Source: Kitasatospora kifunensis (lineage in GTDB: Bacteria > Actinomycetota > Actinomycetes > Streptomycetales > Streptomycetaceae). Taken from it: DNA of 64,000 nucleotides. The notes below the pieces were generated by a model. It saw nothing but the letters and a program-made list of their open reading frames with translations, was not told where the DNA came from and did no database searches. A program made the translations under genes and the position numbers. This document shows positions 20,225 through 29,251 of the stretch, piece after piece; position 1 is the stretch's first letter; each line of letters begins with the position of its first letter. The stretch lies in contig NZ_JACHJV010000001.1 of the NCBI RefSeq assembly GCF_014203855.1, forward strand, positions 3,534,001-3,598,000, written 5' to 3'.

Positions 20225-21042
20225 AGATACCGCTCCTCCATCACGTTCCGGATGAAGGCCGCTGACATCTCGGGATCGAGCGCGGCGGCCTGAATCCGAT
20301 CGTAGAGGACGGTAAAGCGGGCAACCTTCTCCGGTTCCTCGAAGAATCGGCCGGTCTGAAGCCCCTCGGTGTAGGCCGCACGGGAGCCATCCGGCATGGT
20401 GAGCAGGCACAACGATCCGACTACGACGTTGGGATCAAGCGCTCCGAACGGGACCACCTGCACATCGATCCGGGGACGCGCATTCAGATCCAGCAGGTGG
20501 GCCAGTTGCCCGCCCATCACATGACGGCCTCCGATATTGCGGTAGAGGGCCGACTCGTCCAGCGTGAATCGGCACCAGGGCGGATCATCCCCATCGAGGA
20601 TCACCTGTCGGGCGAGGCGGATCGGGACCTTCTCCTCGACACTGCCATCAGACAGGACCATCCCAGCGCTGAAGATCGCCCGAGCGTAGCCTTCGGTCTG
20701 CGCCAGGCCCGGGATTGCAGGACCGTAGCTCTGGATGACCCTGGCCTGCCCCTGCCGCAGCAGGAAGATCCTCGCGTAGTCGTCCACCCGCGCGACGCCG
20801 ATGTGGCGCCACAGGTCGATCAGGTCGCCGTTCGCTTCCAATGCCGCGTCCAGCAGCTTGATCATGTCCCACCCTGGCGGATCAGTCGCCAGCTCGATCT
20901 GCGCGATCCGGTTGTGCGAGACGAAGACCAGCTGGCCCAACTGCTTCTGCGTCAGGCCTCTCGCCTCCCGTCTCCTGCGGATCTGCGCCCCGAGATAGGC
21001 GGCCACGGATGCCGTGGGATCGAGTTCTTTCGGCGCAGGCAT
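20200..21042 (-). CDS. XRE-family regulator with DUF5753 (Scr1-like)
   Basis: 280 residues. An N-terminal helix-turn-helix lies at about residues 10-70 (RRRREARGLTQKQLGQLVFV), followed by a DUF5753-type ligand/partner domain. The ATG at 21042 has AGGAG 5 nt upstream; the GTG at 21048 is too close to that site. It forms a pair with the DUF397 gene, a layout known from BldB/WhiJ-like and Scr1-Scr2 systems involved in development. Target genes unknown; the divergent gene at 21165 is a candidate. Confidence 0.9.
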   Translation of the reverse strand: MPAPKELDPTASVAAYLGAQIRRRREARGLTQKQLGQLVFVSHNRIAQIELATDPPGWDMIKLLDAALEANGDLIDLWRHIGVARVDDYARIFLLRQGQARVIQSYGPAIPGLAQTEGYARAIFSAGMVLSDGSVEEKVPIRLARQVILDGDDPPWCRFTLDESALYRNIGGRHVMGGQLAHLLDLNARPRIDVQVVPFGALDPNVVVGSLCLLTMPDGSRAAYTEGLQTGRFFEEPEKVARFTVLYDRIQAAALDPEMSAAFIRNVMEERYLWELPPLT

Positions 21043-21164
21043 AGCCACTCCTGTTCACACCAAGCCGATTTGAAGGCTTCCCCCCTGGCGATGCTAACTC
21101 CGGAGCGCAACGCTTATTCCACGGATCGTGAGATTCGTCCCCTCAAGCGCACGGAAAGTCAGTT

Positions 21165-21488
21165 ATGACTAATCATCAAATCCACTCACTCCCACCCTCG
21201 TTGTTCGACCGCAGCCTGCCCGAGTGTCAGTGCCCGGCCGACTGCGGCGGCCGCCCCGAGGCGATGCTCAGGCTCGCCCCCACCTACCCCGTTGTCCGCG
21301 ACGACGGCCGCACCAAGCCACCCGAGCACCCCCACTCCCCCACCCGGCGCGGCGAGTTGGTGTTCGACGCGCTCAACCACCGCCCCGGCGTCTTCATGGA
21401 CCGCCAGCGGGATCTCGTCTACCTGCGCCCCGAACGCGGCGGCCCCGAATGGGAGGTGGACGCCAAATGGCTCGTCCGGCACCCGTGA
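21165..21488 (+). CDS. Hypothetical protein divergent from the XRE regulator
   Basis: 107 residues, hydrophilic, not recognised as a named family. It contains a CQCPADCGG cysteine cluster near residue 22-30 and a C-terminal REGPEWEVDAKW-like segment (ERGGPEWEVDAKW). Starts with ATG 123 nt from the divergent regulator and overlaps the next small gene (GTGA). Small proteins of this type commonly sit beside XRE/DUF397 pairs, so it may be under that regulator. Confidence 0.6.
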   Translation: MTNHQIHSLPPSLFDRSLPECQCPADCGGRPEAMLRLAPTYPVVRDDGRTKPPEHPHSPTRRGELVFDALNHRPGVFMDRQRDLVYLRPERGGPEWEVDAKWLVRHP

Positions 21489-21691
21489 GTCTCCCGTCCC
21501 GTCGCCAAGCCAGGGCCGCGATGGAGGAGTTGACCGACGCCCTCATCGACGCGGAAGTCGACCTGGACGACCTTTCCGGCAGCTGGCACATCACCCCCAC
21601 CGGCACGGTCCTCATCCAGTTCCGCCCGCTCCACCCCACCGAGGTGCTCCAGCTCGCGGAGGCCATTCGCCCCGCAGAGGAGAGCGACTGA
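21485..21691 (+). CDS. Small hypothetical protein
   Basis: 68 residues from the GTG at 21485, overlapping the upstream stop by GTGA. Acidic, with ELTDALIDAEVDLDDLSGSW in the middle and a predicted helix at the end. Function unknown; co-translated with the preceding gene. Confidence 0.55.
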   Translation: MSLPSRRQARAAMEELTDALIDAEVDLDDLSGSWHITPTGTVLIQFRPLHPTEVLQLAEAIRPAEESD

Positions 21692-21704
21692 GCGCAGAGG
21701 TCAG

Positions 21705-21744
21705 CCCGCCCGGACGTCCGCCCCCACGCGGACGCCCGGGCGGG
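21705..21744 (+). terminator. Strong hairpin after the small-gene pair
   Basis: A GC-rich inverted repeat (CCCGCCCGG...CGTCCG paired with GCGGACG...CCGGGCGGG, loop about 7 nt) lies 13 nt after the stop. There is no long T tract, as usual in streptomycetes. Confidence 0.65.
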
Positions 21745-21871
21745 GGCATCGTCACAGGACGCCCACGATCGTCACAGGCGTGAAACACACGCGACTGGAG
21801 CCACGGGTCGGCCCGTAATTCCGGTCGAGAGCGGCCGCAGGGGCCGCACTTCGACCCAGGGGGCCACCACC

Positions 21872-22588
21872 ATGCGCAGCCGTCGACTTCTCGCCACCAC
21901 CGCTCTGCTCGCCACCGCGCTGACCCTGTCGCTCAGCGCCTGCGGCCCCGACAACACGACCGCCGCAGGCGCAAGCAAGGGCACCAGCGCGAGCCCGAGC
22001 GCGACGGCTATCCCGAGCCCGACCACAGCGCCGAGCGCCACCCCGACCGCGAGCCCGAGCCCGAGCACCGCCGCCCCCACCACCGCCCCCACCGCCAAGA
22101 CCGACCCCATCGCGCTGCCGTCCACGCAGCCCACCGCGAAGCCGGTCCCGAAGCCGACGACGGCCAAGCCCGCCCCCGCCAACACCAACCCCGCCAAGCC
22201 CACCCCCACCCCCGACTGCACGGCCAACGCCTACAAGCCGGGCCACAAGGTCATCAACGCCACCGTGGCGTGGGGCGACCCGAACCGGATCGGCGCGAAC
22301 GCGACGAAGTTCGAATGCGGCCCGGACATCGAGAACGACGGCATCTACCTGCCCACCGCGCCGAACACCGGGTACACCTTCGCCCCCGGTGCCACGGCCA
22401 CGGTGGTGGGGAAGTACGCCTCACAGGATCCCAAGAGCGTCTCGCTCACCGACCTGCTGACGCACATCAACTACTGCACGCAGAACCCCACCGGGCAGGA
22501 CCCCTACGGCTGCTACCGCAACATGTACGACATCACCACCAACAGCGCCGGCCAGATCACCAGCATCAACGAGCTCTACCACCCGTGA
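21872..22588 (+). CDS. Secreted lipoprotein of unknown function
   Basis: 238 residues. A lipoprotein signal ends in LSAC with the acylated Cys at 24. A ~90-residue linker rich in Pro, Thr, Ser and Ala follows, typical of wall-spanning tethers. The C-terminal ~125-residue domain has five cysteines (CTANAYKPGHKV, FECGPD, NYCTQNP, YGCYRN regions) and no recognised family. It likely sits outside the membrane. Ends 9 nt before the converging lyase gene. Confidence 0.75.
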   Translation: MRSRRLLATTALLATALTLSLSACGPDNTTAAGASKGTSASPSATAIPSPTTAPSATPTASPSPSTAAPTTAPTAKTDPIALPSTQPTAKPVPKPTTAKPAPANTNPAKPTPTPDCTANAYKPGHKVINATVAWGDPNRIGANATKFECGPDIENDGIYLPTAPNTGYTFAPGATATVVGKYASQDPKSVSLTDLLTHINYCTQNPTGQDPYGCYRNMYDITTNSAGQITSINELYHP

Positions 22589-22597
22589 GCAACCAAC

Positions 22598-24052
22598 TCA
22601 CCCCGCCAGTGCGGCGAAGTCCGCCTCCATCGCGTCCTGCGCCGCACTGAGCCGCCCGGCCACCGCGCCGAGCCACAACTCATCGGCCCGCAGGCCCTCC
22701 TGGGCCGCCGCGAGCAGCCGCTGGAACTCCGCCGGCTGCGGCCCGCCGAGTCCGCGGTAGGAGGCGACCATGCTCACCGGGTCCAGGGCGGCCCGGAACT
22801 GCGCCTCGGTCATCGGGAGTTCATCGCTCACCCCGCTGAACTCCCCGGCGATCTCGCGATAGAGCCGAAGCGCCTCGGCGAAGTCGAGCTGGTCCACCGT
22901 CAGTCCACCGCCGCGCCCGTAGGTGACCAGCGCGGAGGCGAACCGGTGGCCGACGTGGAAGGGGACGTCGGCGTCGCGCTGCAGGACGTTCGCCAGCTCC
23001 GAGGTGGTCGAGTAGTCGGACCGCACCTCGGCGAGTGCGGCCTGCTCGTCCAGTCGCATCCCACCCACGATGGCGTTCACCTCGCCGAGCAGCGCGATGG
23101 TGCGGTCCAGGGTGCGCTGCGCCTCGGCCCGCTTGTAGTCGGTCAGCCCCGAGCAGACGTTGTGCGCGGCGAGCGCCGTCGAGACCCCGTCGCCGATCAC
23201 CTCGCTGGCCAGCAGGCGAGCCCGGTTCAGCGCGACCGGGTTGCGCTTCTGCGGCATCAAGGTGCTCGGGCTGAGCAGGTCGGTGTTGTCCAGGGTGATC
23301 CACGGGCGCGCGTGGTGGTACTGCGCGTGCACGTCCTGGATGAAGGTCCCGATCGACAACGCCAGTGCCATCACGCTCGACGCCACCTCGAACCCGACGT
23401 CGATCACGGACAGTTGGGCCGCGTCGAAGGAGTTCTGCACGGGCGCGTCGAAGCCGAGCAGCTCGGCCAGCCGCCCCCGGTTGACCGGGAAGCTCGACGT
23501 GGCCAGCGCGGCCGCCCCGAGCGGGCACAGGTTGAGGCGCGAATAGGCCTCGGCCAACCGGGTGGCCGAGCGGCCCAGCGTCGCCTCGTAGCCGAGCAGG
23601 AGGTGCCCGAAGGTGGTCGGTTGGGCCTGGACGCCGTTGGTGTAAGCCGGCACGATCGCCGATCCGTACCGCTCGGCGGCGGCGAGCAGGCCGGCGCGCA
23701 GTTCGCCGAGCGCGCGGTGGACCAGGACGAGGCGGTCGCGCAGCAGCAGTCGGTAGACGGTGGGCAGCATGTCCTGGCGGCTTCGCCCCGAGTGGATGCG
23801 GGAGCTGTCCGGCCCCACCAACTTCCGCACCAGAGGCTCTACTTGCAGGTAGTCGGTCGGCCGCTCGGCGCCTGGCGCCGCGGCGTCGGAGATGACCTTG
23901 GCGATCGCGGCGGCCGTCCGGACGCCGACGTCCCTGGGCGCGATCCCCTCCTCGACGGTCATCACCGTCGAGGCCTTGTCCAGCTGGCAGAGCCAGTAGA
24001 ACGTGTCGCGGCTCTGCAGGTCCTTCAGGTCAGTCATAAAAAGATCAGTCAT
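22598..24052 (-). CDS. Argininosuccinate lyase-like enzyme (fumarase/aspartase superfamily)
   Basis: 484 residues. Superfamily landmarks: HSGRSRQD (87-94, ArgH-type), QPTTFGHLLLGY (145-156) and the catalytic-loop signature SPSTLMPQKRNPV (261-273), in which the base serine is kept. The class eliminates fumarate from succinyl adducts or ammonia from aspartate-like substrates. The signature diverges from true ArgH (GSSLMPQKKNPD) and no arginine genes are near, so a specialised role is more likely. Start ATG 24052 has GAGGAG; it overlaps the MFS stop by 8 nt. Last gene of the four-gene operon. Confidence 0.8.
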   Translation of the reverse strand: MTDLFMTDLKDLQSRDTFYWLCQLDKASTVMTVEEGIAPRDVGVRTAAAIAKVISDAAAPGAERPTDYLQVEPLVRKLVGPDSSRIHSGRSRQDMLPTVYRLLLRDRLVLVHRALGELRAGLLAAAERYGSAIVPAYTNGVQAQPTTFGHLLLGYEATLGRSATRLAEAYSRLNLCPLGAAALATSSFPVNRGRLAELLGFDAPVQNSFDAAQLSVIDVGFEVASSVMALALSIGTFIQDVHAQYHHARPWITLDNTDLLSPSTLMPQKRNPVALNRARLLASEVIGDGVSTALAAHNVCSGLTDYKRAEAQRTLDRTIALLGEVNAIVGGMRLDEQAALAEVRSDYSTTSELANVLQRDADVPFHVGHRFASALVTYGRGGGLTVDQLDFAEALRLYREIAGEFSGVSDELPMTEAQFRAALDPVSMVASYRGLGGPQPAEFQRLLAAAQEGLRADELWLGAVAGRLSAAQDAMEADFAALAG

Positions 24053-25238
24053 AAACAGGCTCCTCGATGAGTTGGGGTCGGCCGACTGCGGCCGGTTGCC
24101 AGACGACGAGCGCCACCAGGGCGCTGACGCCGACCACGGCGGCCAGCAGGCCGGCGCAGGCGCTCCACCCGGCGGCGGTGTAGAGCGGGGAGGGTGCGAC
24201 GGCGCCGATGCTGCCGCCTGCGTAGTAGGAGGTCAGGTAGAGCCCGACCGCGCTGGACTTGGCGGGCCCGCCGGCCTCGGCCGCGTAGCCGATGGCGCAG
24301 GCCTGGCCGGAGAAGACTCCGGTCGACGAGGCCGCCAGGCCGACGATCACGGCCGGGGTGGACGGGATGAGGGTGAGGGCGAGGCCGGCCAGCGACACCA
24401 GGCTGACCAGGACATAGGTCCGCAGCCGACCGATCCGGCTGATCAGGCGGCCGGTGAGCGGTGTGACGACCACCGCGACCAGGAAGACGGCGAAGACCGC
24501 GCCGATCTCGAAGCTGCTCAGCGCGAACGGCGGTGCTTCGAGCCGCATCCCCGCATAGGTGAACGACCCGACCTGTAGGAACAGGATCGACGCCCCGATG
24601 AAGCAGGTGCCGAGCAGCCGCGCGTTACCGAAGTGCCGACCGATGCCCTGCAGGCTGGCCAGCAGCGAGTGCGAGCGCCGGAAGCGCCGTTCCCGGGGCA
24701 GCCAGGCCGCGGTGACCGCCAGCGTCACCAGCAGCACGAGAGCGAGCGCCACGAACGAGGACCGCCACCCGAACCGCTCGGTCACCGCCCCCGAGAGGAA
24801 GCGCCCGCAGAAGCCGCCGAACGCCGTGCCGGAGACGTAGAGGGCGTTCGCCCCCTGCGCCGCCGGACCGGCGCACTCCTCCGCGATGTAGGAGACGGCG
24901 ACCGCGAAGACGAACGGGATGAGCAGCCCCTGCGCGAACCGGCACACCAGCATGGCGGCGAAGTTCCAGGCCACCGCGCAGGCGAGGGTGGCGGCCAGGG
25001 TCGCGCCGATCGCCGCCACCATCACCCGCTTGCGGCCCAGGTAGTCCGAGACCGAGCCGGCGAACGGGGCCATCACCGCGACGCCCAGCGTCGTCGCGGT
25101 GATCGTCCAGGTGCTCCGGCCGACCGGTACGTGCAGGTCCCGGGCCAGGTCGGGCAGCAACGGCTGGGTGGAGTAGATGTTGAGCAGTGCGCACAGACCG
25201 AGCAGGAAGAGCGCCGTCCTGGCCCTGCGCGACATCAA
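24045..25238 (-). CDS. MFS transporter
   Basis: 397 residues with about 12 membrane helices. The GR-x-SDYLGRKR motif (SVSDYLGRKRVMV) after the second helix marks a drug:H+ antiporter-type MFS protein. Overlaps the upstream GNAT gene and the downstream lyase gene, so it probably exports the product of this cassette or imports its precursor. Confidence 0.85.
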   Translation of the reverse strand: MMSRRARTALFLLGLCALLNIYSTQPLLPDLARDLHVPVGRSTWTITATTLGVAVMAPFAGSVSDYLGRKRVMVAAIGATLAATLACAVAWNFAAMLVCRFAQGLLIPFVFAVAVSYIAEECAGPAAQGANALYVSGTAFGGFCGRFLSGAVTERFGWRSSFVALALVLLVTLAVTAAWLPRERRFRRSHSLLASLQGIGRHFGNARLLGTCFIGASILFLQVGSFTYAGMRLEAPPFALSSFEIGAVFAVFLVAVVVTPLTGRLISRIGRLRTYVLVSLVSLAGLALTLIPSTPAVIVGLAASSTGVFSGQACAIGYAAEAGGPAKSSAVGLYLTSYYAGGSIGAVAPSPLYTAAGWSACAGLLAAVVGVSALVALVVWQPAAVGRPQLIEEPVYD

Positions 25239-25900
25239 CCCGCGACTGCCGCGTCGGCCGGCGGCGGGGCGTCAGCCGCCGACGGGGCCTCGGCGTGGTC
25301 CAGGATCCAGGTCAAGTGCCGCCTCACCGCGGGCCATTCACTGTTGATCACGCTGTAGTAGCAGGTGTCCCGCAGGGTGCCGTCGGGCAGGATGAGGTGG
25401 TTGCGCCAGACGCCCTCCAGCTTCGCCCCGAGCCGTTCGATCGCGCGCCGGCTCGCCATGTTGAAGAAGGCGGTCCGGAAGCCCACCGCGATGCAGTCCT
25501 GCTGCTCGAACGCGTGCCTGAGCAGCAGCAGTTTGGCCTCGGTGTTGAGCGAGGTGCGCTGCACGCTTCTGCGGTACCAGGTGTGCCCGATCTCCAACCG
25601 GCGGTTGTCGGCCTCGACGTTCATGTAGCTGGTCATGCCGGCGATCCGACCGTGGGCGTCGAGCACCGTGAAGGGCACCATCCGCCCCTGCTCGGCAAGT
25701 CCGAGGCGCCACTCGATCTCCTGCCGCATGCCGTCGGGCGAGGGCACCGCGGCGAACCAGGTGTCCCAGACCTTGCCGTCCTCGACGGCCTCGATCAACT
25801 GGGCCTCGTGCTCGGCTTCGAGCGGGATCAGCGTGACGTGGCTGCCCGTCGCCGTGAAGGGCTCGATCCACCGGGCACGGTGCTGGGTGGTGGTCGTCAT
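25235..25900 (-). CDS. GNAT acetyltransferase (RimJ/RimL type)
   Basis: 221 residues. RimJ/RimL-like N-acetyltransferase: VTLIPLEAEHEAQLIEAV at the start, EIGHTWYRRSVQRT in the acetyl-CoA region, then NMASRRAIERLGAKLEGVWR. The family acetylates protein N-termini or small amines. The start is the ATG at 25900, which overlaps the FAD-protein stop (ATGA). Within the operon it may acetylate a pathway intermediate or confer self-protection; this is inference. Confidence 0.8.
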   Translation of the reverse strand: MTTTTQHRARWIEPFTATGSHVTLIPLEAEHEAQLIEAVEDGKVWDTWFAAVPSPDGMRQEIEWRLGLAEQGRMVPFTVLDAHGRIAGMTSYMNVEADNRRLEIGHTWYRRSVQRTSLNTEAKLLLLRHAFEQQDCIAVGFRTAFFNMASRRAIERLGAKLEGVWRNHLILPDGTLRDTCYYSVINSEWPAVRRHLTWILDHAEAPSAADAPPPADAAVAG

Positions 25901-27705
25901 GCCTGCTCCTTCAAGGGCGACGGGGCCGTCGCGGTGGTCGAGTGCTGCGGGGATCGCTGCGGCGTGCGCAGGTGGTCGACCATGGCCTGGACGGCCGCGG
26001 CGGCATCCGCGGTGATCCGGGAGTCGACCCCGGGGGCCGGCAGCATGTTGGTGAAGTAGTGCGCGCCTTCGGTGATGTGGCCCAGCGCGCAGATGTTCGG
26101 CACGGCCGAGCCGTCCGTGTTGATCAGCCGCCCGGCGGTGTCGACATCGAAGCCACCGGGCTGGAACCAGCCGTTCGTGAAGGGGCGGGCGTGTCCGGCG
26201 GCGAGCAGCGACCGGGTCAGCGGCGAGGTGTCCTGCTCCGGCAGGAACGGGTCGACGCTCGCTCCCACGAGCACGTCGCAGCGGGTCGGCGGCGAGGACT
26301 GCTGGCCGCTTTCCAGGACGAACTCGGCGCTCTGCGAGTCGAGTCGGGCCGTCGCACCGGGTCCGGCACCCAGGTGCAGGATCCCGGCGGCGAACAGTGC
26401 GCGCCACTCGCGCGATCGGGAGGCGGGCGGTCCGGCGGCCACCGCGTTCAGCATCGGGGCGTACAGCCGGCAGAACCGCTGGTGCGACTCCGGGGTGAGG
26501 CCGCGGTGCTCGACGGCCCGCCGGAGCTCGTCCCGCAGATCGCGCAGGGCGTCGGCGGCGGCCTTGACCGGGTTCGTCAGGTTTCCCTCGGCGGCGCGAC
26601 GCTCGTCCACCCCGAGGAAGTCGACGAGTGCCGACTGGTAGGCACCGAGCGTCCTGGGCCGGCCCGGCTCAGGTTGGCGAAGCATGGACTCGACTTCGCG
26701 GAGGTCCGATATTCCACTGCCCGGTTCGCCGAACGATTCGCCCACCGATTCGGCTGCCGTTCGCAGATCGGCCCGCAGCAGTGGCAGGAGATGGCTCTCG
26801 AAGTCGAGCTGCCCGTGGGCCAGTCGCAGTTTCGCCAACTCGTCCGCGGTCAGGAATGAGGGCCTATATACGTCTGCCGGCGTCTTTTGGTTCACCGCTC
26901 GGGGTGAGAATATTCGGCCACTGCGCGAGTAGACGTGTATTCGGGGTTCGTCCCCACCGGGACGGTAGACCAGGCCCCCGTCCGGCCCCGGAAGGAACCG
27001 CCCACCGCGACCGACGGTCAGGCTGGCGACCGCGTCGATCGCCGACAGCCCCATACCGCGCACCGCCACGCGCGCGCCGGACTCGATCGTGTCGAGCTTC
27101 TGCAGCGGATAGCAGCTTCGGATGTAGCGCAGCCGGGGGTTGGCCCGGCGGTGGTCGGCGACGAACTGCTGGACCACCTGGTCTTCCGTCGTCGGGTGGT
27201 TGGTCCCGTGGCCGGTGGTGAGGAAGACGAAGTCCGCGGCGACGATCGCGCCGTCCGACAGGTTGAGCACCCAGGATCCGTCCCGCAGCGTCCGCAGCGT
27301 CTCGGCGGCGGCCCGGTGCTCGTGGATTCTGATGCTGTCAGGGGCCTGCCTGCGCAGTATGCGGTAGCAGTGGGCCAGGTAGCGGCCGAGAACACCGCGC
27401 GAAAGGTAGGTGTCCTCGGACACTCCGGCCCACTCGGCCAGGCTGGGGCCGGCGATCGGCCGCCCGGGAGCGTTCGAGTCGCCGGTGCGGAACATCGTGA
27501 CCTGGCCGGCGATGGTGTTCATGAGCAGATAGCTCGGCTGACTCGGGTAATGGGTACCCGAACCCGGATGGTTCGGGTCTATCAGGTGAATCGACAGGGT
27601 GTCCCAGGAGGTCTGTGGTAGGCCACAGATCCGCTCCAGAACACTGAGACCGCGTGGACCCCCACCCACGATGGCAACGGAGACGTGCTTGGAAGTCAAA
27701 CCCAC
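25897..27705 (-). CDS. FAD/NAD(P)-binding oxidoreductase (NAD_binding_9 type)
   Basis: 602 residues. The dinucleotide-binding motif VAIVGGGPRGLSVLERI is at residues 10-26, and PNHPGSGTHYPSQPSYLLMN follows, typical of the FAD-NAD(P)-binding family (PF13454-like). A second glycine motif, VAVRGMGLSAIDAV, lies near residue 210. Relatives include N-oxygenating flavoenzymes, but the substrate here is unknown. GTG start with only a weak G-rich ribosome site. First gene of the operon with GNAT, MFS and lyase genes, each overlapping the next. Confidence 0.75.
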   Translation of the reverse strand: MGLTSKHVSVAIVGGGPRGLSVLERICGLPQTSWDTLSIHLIDPNHPGSGTHYPSQPSYLLMNTIAGQVTMFRTGDSNAPGRPIAGPSLAEWAGVSEDTYLSRGVLGRYLAHCYRILRRQAPDSIRIHEHRAAAETLRTLRDGSWVLNLSDGAIVAADFVFLTTGHGTNHPTTEDQVVQQFVADHRRANPRLRYIRSCYPLQKLDTIESGARVAVRGMGLSAIDAVASLTVGRGGRFLPGPDGGLVYRPGGDEPRIHVYSRSGRIFSPRAVNQKTPADVYRPSFLTADELAKLRLAHGQLDFESHLLPLLRADLRTAAESVGESFGEPGSGISDLREVESMLRQPEPGRPRTLGAYQSALVDFLGVDERRAAEGNLTNPVKAAADALRDLRDELRRAVEHRGLTPESHQRFCRLYAPMLNAVAAGPPASRSREWRALFAAGILHLGAGPGATARLDSQSAEFVLESGQQSSPPTRCDVLVGASVDPFLPEQDTSPLTRSLLAAGHARPFTNGWFQPGGFDVDTAGRLINTDGSAVPNICALGHITEGAHYFTNMLPAPGVDSRITADAAAAVQAMVDHLRTPQRSPQHSTTATAPSPLKEQA

Positions 27706-27854
27706 CCCAAGGTAAAGAAACCGTAATGACTCTGGAAAAAACCGCCCTAATGGCTGTTCTTCAACCTAGTCACCATGATCCGATACTGAGAAGTTGACTT
27801 CAGGCCAAGAATGTACTGGAGTTCAGCCACCGACCGACCCTCAACGAGGGCGCT
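27706..27854 (-). promoter_or_regulatory. AT-richer leader of the FAD/GNAT/MFS/lyase operon
   Basis: 149 nt, lower in GC than the flanking genes, between the ML-domain gene and the operon. No certain promoter was picked out, but it is the only non-coding gap able to hold one for the four-gene unit. Confidence 0.4.
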
Positions 27855-28298
27855 CTACCCGCTCACGGCAGCAGCGGTGGCGGCGCGAAAGGCGACGGTG
27901 ACGTCGACGCCGAAGAGGAGCTCGTCCTCCCAGCCCATCGCCCGCACCCTGCACAGGTACTCGCCCTCCTCGGCGCTCGCGCCCAGGCTCTGCAGGGTCG
28001 GCAGCGTGAGGGTGATCGGTCCCGGCTCGACGGCCTTCTGCCAACTGGGCACCGAACCGGCCGCCTTGAGCTCGTCGAGCAGCTCCAACGTGCTCGCCAC
28101 GAAGGTGGCCAGGCCGCGCTTGACGACGACGTCGAGGTAGACGCCGTCCCGCATCCTGCGCAGCACCTCGCCCTTGATGACGATCCGCGTCTGGGCGGGG
28201 ATCGTCGGCGGATCGGGCGTCACCTCCACCGACTTGACCACCACGTAGGTGCTCAAGTCACTTGCGCCACCTGCGTCACTCCAGTGCCAAGCTGACAT
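27855..28298 (-). CDS. ML-domain (NPC2/Der p 2-like) lipid-recognition protein
   Basis: 147 residues. Reads through the ML fold landmarks in order: VKSVEVTPDPPTIPAQTRIV, a GVYLDVVVKRG strand, a TLELLDELK segment where animal proteins have DLCE, a PGPITLTLP strand, and a GEYLCRVRAMGWED...FGVDVTVAF ending. ML proteins bind single lipids in an internal cavity. Most disulfide cysteines are missing and no signal peptide is present, suggesting a cytoplasmic form. Start ATG 28298 with GGAAGGA upstream. Ligand unknown; assignment by motif recall, moderately sure. Confidence 0.6.
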   Translation of the reverse strand: MSAWHWSDAGGASDLSTYVVVKSVEVTPDPPTIPAQTRIVIKGEVLRRMRDGVYLDVVVKRGLATFVASTLELLDELKAAGSVPSWQKAVEPGPITLTLPTLQSLGASAEEGEYLCRVRAMGWEDELLFGVDVTVAFRAATAAAVSG

Positions 28299-28496
28299 GG
28301 CTTGCGGTCCTTCCCGCGCGGGCGCCCTGCGACGCCACCGTCGTCGGTCAGCTCAGCTCTACCAGCCCGTCCTCGCGCGGCGCGTCGGGTTCCGCAGATG
28401 CCGCTCGTTCGGGTGCCCTGATCCGGAATGACTTGTGTGACCAGTGGGCATGACGTTGTGCGCATGACACCCCGTCATCTTCCGAGAGGTCCCCAC

Positions 28497-29192
28497 ATGG
28501 CCCGCACCCGCCTTGCCGCCGCAGCTGCCGCCGCCACCCTGGTGCTCTGCGCGACCAGCGCCGCCTCGGCCGCCACCGTCTCCCCGGACGCCAAGCCCGC
28601 CCAGAGCGCCCCCGCGCCCACTGGCAGTACGGCGAGCTGCACGTACACCAAGGCCGTGCCGGCCGACAAGTTCCAGGGCATACCGGTCTTCGACGCCGCG
28701 CAGGCCGCCAAGCCCTACCACGCGACGCTGCACACCAGCCAGGGCGCCGTGACCTTCCAGGCGCTGACGGCGGCGGCCCCGTGCACCACCTTCTCGTTCC
28801 GCTTCCTGGCCGACCACCACTACTTCAACCACACCCACTGCCACCGCCTGACCACCCAGGGCATCTTCGTGCTGCAGTGCGGCGACCCGACCGGGACGGG
28901 CAGCGGCGGGCCCGGCTACTCCTTCAACGACGAGAACCTGACCGGCGCCACCTACCCGGCGGGGACCGTGGCAATGGCCAACGCCGGGCCGAACACCAAC
29001 GGCAGCCAGTTCTTCTTCGTCTGGAAGGACACCAAACTGCCCCCGGCCTACACGCCGTTCGGCCGCGTGACGGGCGGTCTCGACGTGCTGCAGAAGATCG
29101 CCGCCGGCGGTGAGGACGACCAGAACGCCGCGGGCGACGGTTTCCCGAACCTGCCGGTGGACATCAAGAGCGTGAAGATCAGCAACCACTGA
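28497..29192 (+). CDS. Secreted cyclophilin-type peptidyl-prolyl isomerase
   Basis: 231 residues. A Sec signal (Ala-rich, cleaved near SAASA-AT at ~25), a short Pro/Ala-rich linker and a cyclophilin domain. Family motifs: FNHTHCHRLTTQGIFVLQCG, GTVAMANAGPNTNGSQFFF and TPFGRVTGGLDVLQKIA. Catalyses proline isomerisation of exported proteins outside the membrane. ATG at 28497 with GAGAGG upstream. Single gene, closed by a hairpin. Confidence 0.92.
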   Translation: MARTRLAAAAAAATLVLCATSAASAATVSPDAKPAQSAPAPTGSTASCTYTKAVPADKFQGIPVFDAAQAAKPYHATLHTSQGAVTFQALTAAAPCTTFSFRFLADHHYFNHTHCHRLTTQGIFVLQCGDPTGTGSGGPGYSFNDENLTGATYPAGTVAMANAGPNTNGSQFFFVWKDTKLPPAYTPFGRVTGGLDVLQKIAAGGEDDQNAAGDGFPNLPVDIKSVKISNH

Positions 29193-29194
29193 GG

Positions 29195-29224
29195 CAGCGC
29201 CACCGGTTGACCGAGGTGGCGCTG
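29195..29224. terminator. Bidirectional hairpin between converging genes
   Basis: CAGCGCCACC pairs perfectly with GGTGGCGCTG across a 10-nt loop. It sits between the cyclophilin stop and the end of the reductase gene on the other strand. Confidence 0.7.
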
Positions 29225-29251
29225 GATGCCTGAGGGTGCACCCCTGCACCG

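Noticed and set aside
22598..24052. Housekeeping argininosuccinate lyase (argH)
   Set aside because: Signature loop differs, no arg genes adjacent, and it is coupled to MFS, GNAT and FAD-enzyme genes.
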